Shown here one piece after another: positions 1-5,860 of a stretch of DNA of 34,567 nucleotides; position 1 is the first letter of the stretch; every line of letters begins with the position of its first letter. The notes under the pieces were generated by a model. That model did not search any database. It saw nothing but the letters and a program-made list of their open reading frames with translations, and was not told the origin of the DNA. The DNA is from Bacteroidia bacterium (GTDB taxonomy: Bacteria > Bacteroidota > Bacteroidia > Flavobacteriales > Flavobacteriaceae): assembly GCA_030430535.1 (NCBI GenBank), contig JAUIKY010000038.1, forward strand, positions 1-34,567, in the 5' to 3' direction. The position numbers were made by a program, and so were the translations under genes.

Positions 1-101
1 TAATACGCATCACGTTTAAGGCCAAAACAACCAGTAATAGTGGTCAAAGACGCAAATCCTTTAGTCTTGTTTTTAGCTTTGATTAACGCTCTATATTTAG
101 C
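1..101 (-). CDS. IS3-family transposase OrfB, N-terminal fragment (translated by -1 frameshift)
   Basis: After the slippery A AAA AAG at 101-107, the -1 frame stays open to the window edge. It reads about 33 residues, including the stretch GCFGLKRDAYY. That kind of start (basic segment, then a short motif ending in R-x-A-Y-Y) is typical of IS3-family OrfB just before the rve/DDE integrase domain. The catalytic DDE residues lie outside the window. It has no separate start codon in the visible part, so production as an OrfAB fusion by programmed frameshift is the likely mode. Confidence 0.7.
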
Positions 102-454
102 TTTTTTTTTAGCTCGGCGACAGATTTATATCCAAGATCCTCGGCTGCGACTTCCAGATAAGAATCTAATACCATAGCATCCAAATCTTTTTTAAGAAGT
201 AGCTTTTTAAGCTGTTCGATCTCTTTTTGAAGTTCTTTAATACGAGTTATTTCGTCTTTAGTTTTCACAGTTATTCTAGTATTCATAAGGTCTTTACGGT
301 TGTACTTTTTAATCCATTCATTAATGGTGGTAGGGGCAATACCATAAGCCTTACCTAATTGATACTTGTTCAGTTTTCCGGTTGTAAGTTCGTCCAGAAT
401 TTTCAGTTTAAAAGGTTCTGAATACCGCCTGATGACTTTGTCGTTTTTGTACAT
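83..454 (-). CDS. IS3-family transposase OrfA (HTH protein)
   Basis: A 123-residue basic protein. It opens with a helix-turn-helix of the transposase_8/IS3 OrfA type (about residues 8-52, including YQLGKAYGIAPTTINEWIKK), followed by a leucine/lysine coiled coil (about 65-92) typical of OrfA multimerisation. The 3' end holds a run of nine A that gives the zero-frame heptamer A AAA AAG. IS3 elements use this heptamer to slip -1 into OrfB, and the OrfB frame here does open at that point. The protein binds the terminal repeats of its IS. The gene looks intact. Confidence 0.85.
   Translation of the reverse strand: MYKNDKVIRRYSEPFKLKILDELTTGKLNKYQLGKAYGIAPTTINEWIKKYNRKDLMNTRITVKTKDEITRIKELQKEIEQLKKLLLKKDLDAMVLDSYLEVAAEDLGYKSVAELKKKLNIER
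101..107 (-). promoter_or_regulatory. Programmed -1 ribosomal frameshift site (A AAA AAG)
   Basis: The slippery heptamer lies in the zero frame of orfA, six codons before its stop. The -1 frame from this point reads without a stop into OrfB-like sequence. The heptamer class and position match established IS3-family recoding. Confidence 0.75.
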
Positions 455-517
455 AATGTTTAAAATTATGTAGCCTTTATTCAGGACGGGTCATGGACTT
501 GTGCAACGGTTACCGGT

Positions 518-527
518 GTTGTAATGC
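518..527 (+). repeat. GTTGTAATGC element, copy 1
   Basis: GTTGTAATGC followed by GTAT lies between the IS end and a small ORF starting at 537. The same ten bases, followed by ATAT, occur inverted at 1445-1454. Bases just upstream (about 502-520, CAACGGTTACCGGTGTTG) are partly self-complementary. Each copy lies a short way upstream of a start codon and points into the accessory patch. Its nature (cassette boundary, recombination site or miniature element) is not known. Confidence 0.5.
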
Positions 528-536
528 GTATTTATT

Positions 537-653
537 ATGTCGGACAAAGCCGAAGAAATATTAAAATTACTTAAAGGTATATCTTATGATAAAGCAAAAG
601 ATATTCTTGAAATAGCATTAGAGAATTTAGGTGGCGTATCTAAAGTTGATTAA
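537..653 (+). CDS. Small hypothetical protein, 38 residues
   Basis: A short ORF starts ten bases after the GTTGTAATGC element and encodes a charged helical peptide (opening MSDKAEEILKLLKGISYDKA) with a repeated hydrophobic heptad pattern. It has no signal or membrane segment and I do not recognise a family. Its stop overlaps the end of the convergent small gene by 14 bases. The amphipathic pattern and the start next to the element argue for a real gene, but it could be the shortened remnant of a longer cassette gene. Confidence 0.4.
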   Translation: MSDKAEEILKLLKGISYDKAKDILEIALENLGGVSKVD

Positions 654-816
654 TCATGTCTTTTATTTTTGACAATGATTCGTTGGCTGTTATGCCACTA
701 TTGTCTCCAAAATGTATGTATGATTCTCCGTCTTTTTCTCTAATGTAGTCAATGTTGTCTACATTGATTAATGTTTCTAGTTTTTCTCGTCTTGTTGTTA
801 ATGTGATAAATCGCAT
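640..816 (-). CDS. Small conserved-type protein, FlbD-like fold, 58 residues
   Basis: The protein begins MRFITLTTRREKLETLINVD and continues with alternating hydrophobic strand patterns (NIDYIREKDGESYIHF) and a C-terminal helix (ANESLSKIKDMINQL). This layout resembles the small FlbD-like proteins common in Bacteroidota: a beta-strand start, then I/Y-I-R/E-E, a strand, and a V/I-x-E-S-L-x-x-I helix. No motility role is implied. It lies downstream of, and on the same strand as, the 174-residue membrane protein gene, so the two could be co-transcribed. Family placement rests on pattern memory only. Confidence 0.55.
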   Translation of the reverse strand: MRFITLTTRREKLETLINVDNIDYIREKDGESYIHFGDNSGITANESLSKIKDMINQL

Positions 817-895
817 ATTGTTTGTTTTTAAGTTATGAGTAAAAAGTCAGATTCACGTAAGAGTAAGGTCAGTCGTAATGATATTGATGAGAGTT

Positions 896-1420
896 TTAAA
901 ATGTTCTCTGAAGAAGAGAGTCTTTTTTCTTGGAACTCTCTTCTATGGAATTTATACGCCTATGTATATCTTCCAATTTGTCTTTTAGTAGTTCTTGGTC
1001 TTGGTGTTGTTCTTCTTTTGATTGCCATTGATACATATTTAAACTTATAGATATAGCAGCTATTATTATAGATACCAATGAAACCGTATTCCTTATGTAA
1101 AAGGAACTTTTTTCTCTTCTTTTATTAGTGTCTAAATCCAAGTATTTCCTTGACAAGTAAGAACTCATGCCTTTTCTTGTAATTGAATATCCATCAATAT
1201 CTATTCCGTAGAATTGTATTTCACCATCACTGACCATGGCTTCAGTAAACACTATTAATTGATTTCGGGTTACACCTATATTTTTTGTTATAACATCTAT
1301 CTCCACACCTATCACGCCTTTTCTAGACGAAAAGTTGTCCTCGGTATATAACGCTCCTGATTTTTTCTTAGCTAACAACTCTAACAGTTTGTGCCTCTTC
1401 TTATTTACATCCTGTATCAT
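896..1420 (-). CDS. Membrane protein with N-terminal winged-helix-like domain and C-terminal coiled coil
   Basis: 174 residues, unrecognised family. Residues 1-90 look like a small alpha/beta winged-helix-type domain, with helix KKRHKLLELLAKKK, then ITKNIGVTRNQLIVFTEAMVSDGEI, then a YSITRKG turn like the wing of a MarR-type fold. One membrane segment follows (about 111-130, SLVSIIIAAISISLNMY), then a charged coiled coil (about 133-165). The N-terminal part would be cytoplasmic. The gene begins about 25 bases downstream of the inverted GTTGTAATGC element. An antisense ORF (835-1050) overlaps its 3' part and was rejected. The gene could be an effector or sensor of an accessory system, but nothing in the window proves that. 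Confidence 0.7.
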   Translation of the reverse strand: MIQDVNKKRHKLLELLAKKKSGALYTEDNFSSRKGVIGVEIDVITKNIGVTRNQLIVFTEAMVSDGEIQFYGIDIDGYSITRKGMSSYLSRKYLDLDTNKRREKSSFYIRNTVSLVSIIIAAISISLNMYQWQSKEEQHQDQELLKDKLEDIHRRINSIEESSKKKDSLLQRTF

Positions 1421-1444
1421 TTCTCGCCCAATGTGTTTTTATAT

Positions 1445-1482
1445 GCATTACAACGTTCGGCTAAACACAATTGCGTTTAGCC
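1445..1482 (-). repeat. GTTGTAATGC element, copy 2, with 24-bp imperfect palindrome
   Basis: On the minus strand a 24-bp near-perfect palindrome (GGCTAAAC / GTTTAGCC arms around a central CAATTG, at 1459-1482) is followed by GAAC, GTTGTAATGC and ATAT, then the start of the 174-residue protein gene. The ten-base core is identical to copy 1 but inverted. The strong stem suggests a folded single-stranded or RNA structure. It is attC-like in style, yet it lacks clear canonical attC core boxes. Confidence 0.55.
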
Positions 1483-1543
1483 CCATTATATTTTCCTAAA
1501 TTTAAACCAAAATAGTCGAAATTATTCACAAAACCAAAGGCGG

Positions 1544-1978
1544 TTATCCGCCATTTTCTACCGTCATGCCTTCATGAACAATTTCCAGTAGTTCCATGGC
1601 GGGTTCGTTAGAGTGGGCTTTTAAATCGGTCCATTCCATTTTAACCGGAAAAGCATTTTTTAGTTTCCAAGTTACCACGGGCTCGTGGTTTTCATTTAGT
1701 AAAGAAATAGTTAAGTCTCGGCGCTCAACCGTATTGCCTTTAACCGATTTTAGCCATTCATAAAATTCGTTGTCGCCCTGCATAATACCTCTTTTTAAAA
1801 CAATGGTGTTGGCTTTTTGTTGGCCGGGCATAACAATGGGCGCATTGGCCTTAAAGGAACCTTCGCTGTAATTGATAGGTTGCATGCTAATGGAGAGACC
1901 GGAAATTTCGCTGGCGCCAATACGTTTGCCTCCCCATTCTATTGAAAAATGGTTAGCGCTTAAAGGGTAAGAATTCAT
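1544..1978 (-). CDS. Orphan contractile-tail tube protein (phage T4 gp19 family)
   Basis: A 144-residue protein starting MNSYPLSANHFSIEWGG. The family pattern is visible: F-x-I/V-E-W-G-G, a G-x-S-E-I-S-G-L strand, PGQQKANTIVLKRG, an FYEWL helix, ISLLNENHEPVVTW, and a C-terminal ELLEIVHEG. These match the gp19/Afp1-type inner tube protein of contractile tails and extracellular injection systems, which stacks into a hollow tube inside a sheath. A start 14 codons upstream is possible, but it adds a basic leader the family lacks. No sheath, baseplate, spike or ATPase gene is near; the neighbours are housekeeping genes. It may be a relic, or a tube subunit serving a system elsewhere in the genome. 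Confidence 0.8.
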   Translation of the reverse strand: MNSYPLSANHFSIEWGGKRIGASEISGLSISMQPINYSEGSFKANAPIVMPGQQKANTIVLKRGIMQGDNEFYEWLKSVKGNTVERRDLTISLLNENHEPVVTWKLKNAFPVKMEWTDLKAHSNEPAMELLEIVHEGMTVENGG

Positions 1979-2229
1979 AATATGTAGTTTTTTAAGAAGT
2001 TTGATGAATCGCTTAAACACGGTGTTGGGTTTGTGTTGTTAAATAAATGGTTATCACTAATTTAGGTTAAAATTTTTACAAAATCAAGATTGGTTGTTCT
2101 CTTTCTTCAAAATAGTGAAAGAAGCCGTTTTGTTAATAAACCATTCCCCTTTTAACAATTTTGCACGCCGATAATGCGTAATTTTAAAGAGCTACACAAC
2201 GGGCACAAAACCTTAAATTTTACTTAAAC

Positions 2230-3303
2230 ATGGATTCCAAACCTTTTATAAAAGGCCGCGGTGCGCAACGCAATGTGCACAATCGGTTTTTCGAACTGAG
2301 CCACGAAATGCGCGACGATTTTTTGGAATTCTGCCAAAAGGAAGGCGAAGAGGCCGATAACAACAAAACGCTGTATCTGGAAACCTTCCCGAAAACCATT
2401 GTGAACAAAGTGGAAAGCCCCGATGTGGGGATGATGTATTCCATGAACGCTTACCAAGGTTGCGAGCACGGTTGCATTTATTGTTACGCCCGAAACTCGC
2501 ACGAATATTGGGGCTACAGTGCGGGTTTGGATTTTGAGCGTCGCATTTTGGTTAAAAAAGACGCGCCCAAACTTTTGGAAGTCCAACTAAAAAAGAAAAG
2601 TTGGAAAGCCCACCCAATTGTAATGTCGGGCAACACCGATTGCTACCAACCGGCCGAAAAGCAATTTGAAATCACCCGAAAATGTTTGGAAGTATTTTTA
2701 AAATACAAACATCCCGTGGGCATTATTACCAAAAACGCTTTGATTTTGCGCGATTTAGATTTGTTAAAAGCCTTGGCTTCGGATAACTTGATTGGTGTAA
2801 ATGTGTCGATAACCTCATTGAGCGAAGATACCCGACGTATTTTAGAACCGAGAACGGCGACGATAAAACGCCGATTGGAAACCGTGAAAATATTGAGTGA
2901 TAATGGCATTCCGGTAAACGTTATGCTGGCGCCCATAATTCCGTCAATCAATAGCCATGAAATATTACCGTTGGCCAAAGCGGCTGCCGATCATGGGGCG
3001 TTGTCCATTGGGCATACCATTGTTCGATTAAATGGTGCCATTGGTGAAATTTTTACCGATTGGATTAAAAAAACCATGCCCGATCGTGCCGATAAAGTAC
3101 TGCACCAAATTGAAAGTTGCCACGGCGGTAGTTTAAACGATTCGCGCTATGGCACCCGAATGCGAGGTGAGGGCAAAATAGCCGAACAAATCAATACGTT
3201 GATAAAATTAGCTAGGCATAAATATTTTAAAGACAAAGGCATGCCTGGGCTAAATACTAGTTTGCACGAACAATTTAAAGACGGGCAGCTAAAATTATTC
3301 TAA
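2230..3303 (+). CDS. PA0069-family radical SAM protein (SplB-like)
   Basis: 357 residues. The iron-sulfur motif CEHGCIYC (C78, C82, C85; C-x3-C-x2-C) follows the block MMYSMNAYQGCEHGC that marks the PA0069/YgcA-type radical SAM proteins related to spore photoproduct lyase. Further conserved blocks are MSGNTDCYQPAEK, ITKNALILRD, SITSLSEDTRRILEPR and MLAPIIPSINSHEI, then the small C-terminal segment FKDGQLKLF. It should bind a 4Fe-4S cluster and cleave SAM to a deoxyadenosyl radical. The substrate of this subfamily is not established, though relation to DNA photolesion repair is often suggested. It is monocistronic and converges on a secreted-protein gene across a shared hairpin. Confidence 0.9.
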   Translation: MDSKPFIKGRGAQRNVHNRFFELSHEMRDDFLEFCQKEGEEADNNKTLYLETFPKTIVNKVESPDVGMMYSMNAYQGCEHGCIYCYARNSHEYWGYSAGLDFERRILVKKDAPKLLEVQLKKKSWKAHPIVMSGNTDCYQPAEKQFEITRKCLEVFLKYKHPVGIITKNALILRDLDLLKALASDNLIGVNVSITSLSEDTRRILEPRTATIKRRLETVKILSDNGIPVNVMLAPIIPSINSHEILPLAKAAADHGALSIGHTIVRLNGAIGEIFTDWIKKTMPDRADKVLHQIESCHGGSLNDSRYGTRMRGEGKIAEQINTLIKLARHKYFKDKGMPGLNTSLHEQFKDGQLKLF

Positions 3304-3332
3304 AAAAAAGCGGGCCGTTTGGCCCGCTCTTC
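3302..3332 (-). terminator. Rho-independent terminator of the first secreted-protein gene
   Basis: Perfect stem AGCGGGCC-GTTT-GGCCCGCT. On the minus strand it is followed by eight T, giving a strong terminator for the gene ending at 3356. It can also stop the convergent radical SAM transcript, although the plus-strand T tract is weak. Confidence 0.85.
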
Positions 3333-3355
3333 AAGTTAATTTGAGTTAGTTAAAA

Positions 3356-3964
3356 TTAACTTTTAATAGTTTCGGTAAATACTCTACCTTCAGTTTTAAA
3401 TACAATTTTGTAGTCAACCTTGTTCAACCCGCTTAATCTGTACAGGCGTTCAATGTTTTCGGTATTCTTAAAAGTTTCCTTGTGGATAAGCTCGTAATTT
3501 CCATTGTTTTCAGAATACACTTCAACATCCATCGGTGCTTTGTTAAGGGTCAATCTGGTAATGTAAACTAAATTGCCTTTCACTCTAGCGATTGGCTTGA
3601 AAAGTGTTTTTTCAAGCTCCTTTTTAAAAGTTACTTCTTTTGCTTTAACTGTAAAAGGAATGGTAGAGATTTCTACATCTTTATCCAATTCAAAAAGGTA
3701 TTCTCCGTCGGGAAGCGATGTTAAATCGAACCCTTTGGTATATACGCCCGTTTTTTGAATGGACTCCTTATATAACACAATGCCGTTTTCATCTTTGATA
3801 GACAGAAGGTTACCAGCTTTTGCGTTAATAAAGGTAACCGAGGTTCTTCCAGCGTCATTTTTAATGTTTACAAATGAAGCTTTTTCATTGGCGAAACTTA
3901 ACAAGGCAGTCATCATGATTGCCATTAAGATTCCTTTTTTGGTGTTTTTGATTACGTTTTTCAT
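3356..3964 (-). CDS. Secreted hypothetical protein, array unit 1
   Basis: 202 residues with a signal peptide (MKNVIKNTKKGILMAIMMTA, cleavage near SFA-NEKA). The rest is beta-strand-rich. It carries the segment GVYTKGFDLTSLPDGEYLF, which resembles the repeating strand-turn motif of secreted Bacteroidota beta-sandwich domains (T9SS sorting-domain style D-L-S-x-L-P-x-G-x-Y), although here it is internal. It is a clear paralogue of the gene at 4562, with about half the residues alike and near-identical signal peptides. Its own promoter (-7 box at 3992-3999) and terminator make it a self-contained unit. The protein is probably periplasmic or surface-exposed; function unknown. Confidence 0.8.
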   Translation of the reverse strand: MKNVIKNTKKGILMAIMMTALLSFANEKASFVNIKNDAGRTSVTFINAKAGNLLSIKDENGIVLYKESIQKTGVYTKGFDLTSLPDGEYLFELDKDVEISTIPFTVKAKEVTFKKELEKTLFKPIARVKGNLVYITRLTLNKAPMDVEVYSENNGNYELIHKETFKNTENIERLYRLSGLNKVDYKIVFKTEGRVFTETIKS

Positions 3965-3991
3965 AATTTGAGGTTTTAACGTTCAACACTT

Positions 3992-4061
3992 CAAAGGTAC
4001 GGTAGAAAATGAGTGTTTAAAACATTGAAATTGACGTATTTGTGTGGTATTTTACCCGTTA
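3992..4061 (-). promoter_or_regulatory. Promoter and conserved upstream box of array unit 1
   Basis: Reading on the minus strand: a 31-bp box (4031-4061), 8 bp, TTTT as a degenerate -33 (4019-4022), 19 bp, then TACCTTTG as the -7 box (3992-3999), 27 bp before the start codon. The same elements at the same spacings occur upstream of units 2 and 3. TAnnTTTG with about 19 bp spacing is the known Bacteroidota promoter form. The 31-bp box is a candidate operator. Confidence 0.7.
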
Positions 4062-4502
4062 TTTTTACATCAAATTTATGTTAAATTAATATAGCGTATT
4101 TAAGGGGTAATTGAGTGTATTTTGCTTTAGGAAACCATAGTAGGCATTTAAAATGATATAGATTTTTTAAATGGGTTAAGAAGTAAAATATGAATCTGTG
4201 CATAAACTTTGAGCGTTATTTTTTTATGGCAGAATGGCTGCTTAGTTTTGTTTTTTAGGAAAGGGAATTCACAAATTATTTTCAAAAAAGGTCTATGATC
4301 CGTTGTGCATTTTGAACATAGAATTTAGTTTAACCGTCAATTCGAGTGGATTTTTCGATTGAAATGAGAAAAATTTGTATCGAGAATTACAGTTTTGGGA
4401 TTCTGAAAAGCAAAAAAACCGACCGGATAAGTCAGATTAAAAAAGGTAATGTTATTTGGGGTGTAAAGTTGTGGAGAGAAAAAACAGGAAACGTTATAAA
4501 AG
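4062..4502. other. Intergenic stretch between array units 1 and 2, no gene seen
   Basis: The 597 bases between the two paralogues hold the unit 1 promoter at one end and the unit 2 terminator at the other. The middle is AT-rich, with no hairpin or repeat I can support. One 65-residue frame crosses the terminator stem and has no coding character. Confidence 0.6.
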
Positions 4503-4528
4503 AAAAAGCGGGCCACCACAGCCCGCTT
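4503..4528 (-). terminator. Rho-independent terminator of array unit 2
   Basis: Stem AAGCGGGC-caccaca-GCCCGCTT followed by TTTC and more T on the minus strand, 34 bases after the stop codon of the unit 2 gene. It is part of an 80-bp block repeated exactly at 5451-5530. Confidence 0.85.
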
Positions 4529-4582
4529 AACCAACTAAACTAAACTAAATAAGACATTAAACTAATTATTAATGAATTTCGT
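4503..4582. repeat. 80-bp exact duplication, copy A
   Basis: Terminator, spacer and last seven codons (including stop) of the unit 2 gene. Every base matches 5451-5530, 948 bp away in the same orientation, which points to a recent tandem duplication or gene conversion. Confidence 0.9.
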
Positions 4583-5161
4583 GTAAGTCCTGCTGTCAGA
4601 ACTAATTTCTATTTTGTAATCTTTTCCTTTTTCAAGTTTGTATGCTTTTTCGATGGTTTTGGTGTTTTCAACCACATCCGAAAAAATTAAAGTATACTCA
4701 CTATTGTAATCGGCATAGATCTTAATTTTTAAAGGCTCTAATTTTGGGGCAAGTTTGGTAATAAGTACAGAGCCGTCTTTATGCTTTATGTAAGGTTTAA
4801 ATACCGAGCTTTCCTTTTCTTTGTGGAAAACTGTTCTGTTCGATTTTACCGTAAACGGAATGGTTTTAATTTCAATGAATTTATCAACTTCAAAGAAATA
4901 GTCGCCATCCGGAAGGGCAGAAAGGTCGAATCCTTTTTTGTAAACCCCAGCGGTATTGATTTGTTCTTTGTAAAGAATCAGTCCGTTGTAATCTTTTATA
5001 GTTAATAAATCACCGCTTTTTACATTATTAAGTATTAAAGCCGTTTTTTTAATATCATCTTTAAAAGTTAATTCTTCTTTTGTGTTTGCAAAACTTGCCA
5101 AGGCAGCCATCATGGTTACCATCAAGATTCCTTTTTTTGTGTTTCTGATTACGTTTTTCAT
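4562..5161 (-). CDS. Secreted hypothetical protein, array unit 2
   Basis: 199 residues, paralogue of unit 1. The signal peptide is nearly the same (MKNVIRNTKKGILMVTMMAA, cleavage near SFA-NTKE). The mature part is strand-rich, with the shared core GVYKKGFDLSALPDGDYFFE and a conserved TIPFTVKS segment. The last codons (T-K-F-I-N-N) and the following terminator are duplicated word for word in unit 3. The gene has its own -7 box (5193-5200) and is expected to be transcribed alone. Retention of two diverged full copies suggests related but distinct roles. Localisation is probably periplasm or outer-membrane surface; function unknown. Confidence 0.8.
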   Translation of the reverse strand: MKNVIRNTKKGILMVTMMAALASFANTKEELTFKDDIKKTALILNNVKSGDLLTIKDYNGLILYKEQINTAGVYKKGFDLSALPDGDYFFEVDKFIEIKTIPFTVKSNRTVFHKEKESSVFKPYIKHKDGSVLITKLAPKLEPLKIKIYADYNSEYTLIFSDVVENTKTIEKAYKLEKGKDYKIEISSDSRTYTKFINN

Positions 5162-5192
5162 AATTGCATGTATTTAATAACGTTCAACACTG

Positions 5193-5262
5193 CAAAGATA
5201 TGGGCGATATACGATGTGGAAAACGCTTAAATTGACGTATTTGTGTGCTATATTATCTGTTA
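5193..5262 (-). promoter_or_regulatory. Promoter and conserved upstream box of array unit 2
   Basis: On the minus strand: 31-bp box (5232-5262), 8 bp, TTTT (5220-5223), 19 bp, TATCTTTG (5193-5200). The order and spacings match units 1 and 3 exactly, and the box differs from that of unit 1 at only four positions. Confidence 0.75.
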
Positions 5263-5450
5263 TCTGAATGTTAAATTAATGTTAGGATAAAATAGCATAT
5301 ATTTAAGTTAACTAAGTATATTTGAAGTGTTTTTTGTAGGGTAAGTATTTCGGTTAAGATGGTCTTCCCATAAAAGGGTTTTTATCATTTTAAAGCTTTG
5401 GTAAAGGTGAAGTGTTGATGAAGGTTGGATAGGAGAAAATGAGGCAAAAA

Positions 5451-5530
5451 AAAAAGCGGGCCACCACAGCCCGCTTAACCAACTAAACTAAACTAAATAA
5501 GACATTAAACTAATTATTAATGAATTTCGT
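5451..5530. repeat. 80-bp exact duplication, copy B
   Basis: Identical to 4503-4582: terminator stem (5454-5476), spacer and the codons for T-K-F-I-N-N-stop. It forms the 3' border of the gutted third unit. Confidence 0.9.
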
Positions 5531-5676
5531 TATACTCTTTTAAGAGTTATATTTATTATTATGAAAATTAACTTTTGTTTGTTGAAGGATTCAAAAACCG
5601 TTAAGAGGGTAAACGCAAATAATTAAAACTAAATTAATTAAGGTACGTTTAAAACGACTTGGGGTTTTTCATATCG
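5516..5676 (-). pseudogene. Array unit 3: coding region deleted, ends kept
   Basis: The remnant lies between an intact terminator and an intact promoter. On the minus strand the start region still reads ATG AAA AAC (M-K-N, as in units 1 and 2), but it becomes MKNPKSF and a stop. At the other end the last seven codons of unit 2 (T-K-F-I-N-N-stop) remain. Only about 100 AT-rich bases with no similarity to the paralogues lie between, so about 190 codons are missing. The likely cause is an internal deletion followed by drift. A short transcript from the surviving promoter to the surviving terminator would be expected; whether it has a use is unknown. Confidence 0.75.
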
Positions 5677-5686
5677 TTCGACACTG

Positions 5687-5756
5687 CAAAGTTACGGTAG
5701 AAGTACAGTTAGGAAAACATCAATTTTGACTTATTTATATGCTATTTTAACTGTTA
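5687..5756 (-). promoter_or_regulatory. Promoter and conserved upstream box of the gutted unit 3
   Basis: On the minus strand: 31-bp box (5726-5756), 8 bp, TTTT (5714-5717), 19 bp, TAACTTTG (5687-5694). Architecture is identical to units 1 and 2 although the gene is gone. It faces away from the AraC-type regulator gene. Confidence 0.7.
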
Positions 5757-5811
5757 AATGAATGTTAATATCTGTTAATGTTAAAATAACATACATTTGG
5801 GGTAATTACAT

Positions 5812-5843
5812 ATACAGTGTATGCATAATATGTAGTAAATTTG
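5812..5843 (+). promoter_or_regulatory. Promoter region of the AraC-type regulator gene
   Basis: TAAATTTG (5836-5843) matches the -7 consensus and lies 17 bp before the start codon. Fourteen bases upstream is an odd-centred inverted repeat, ATACAGTGTAT (5812-5822), that could be an operator. No convincing -33 box was found. Confidence 0.5.
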
Positions 5844-5860
5844 CATAAAAGTCCCAGATT

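Larger units (their letters stand above)
1..505 (-). mobile_element. IS3-family insertion sequence, partial (cut by window edge)
   Basis: An OrfA-type helix-turn-helix protein is followed, on the same strand and in the -1 frame, by the beginning of an OrfB-type integrase. This is the standard IS3-family layout. The element runs off the left edge, so neither its right end nor a target-site duplication can be seen. Its 5' end should lie just upstream of orfA, roughly at 490-505, where the sequence changes to a hairpin-like repeat; the exact base is a guess. The element sits directly against the GTTGTAATGC repeat at 518. Confidence 0.8.

Noticed and set aside
835-1050. 71-residue plus-strand ORF with a charged head and hydrophobic tail
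   Set aside because: It lies mostly antisense to the longer, better-structured 174-residue gene; its hydrophobic tail is largely the complement of that gene's coiled-coil and membrane-helix codons.
518-1482. A chromosomal integron cassette with attC sites
   Set aside because: No integrase is present, and the repeats lack clear canonical attC core boxes on both sides of a single strand. Only a looser cassette-like boundary is claimed.
2097-2125. Hairpin CTTTC...GAAAG upstream of the radical SAM gene as a riboswitch or operator
   Set aside because: The stem is only five pairs with an 11-base loop, not above chance in AT-rich DNA.
1544-2229. Prophage or extracellular injection system locus
   Set aside because: Only the tube protein is present; both flanks are unrelated cellular genes.
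4346-4543. 65-residue ORF between array units 1 and 2
   Set aside because: It runs through the unit 2 terminator stem, is Lys/Ile-rich by base composition alone, and has no domain or promoter.
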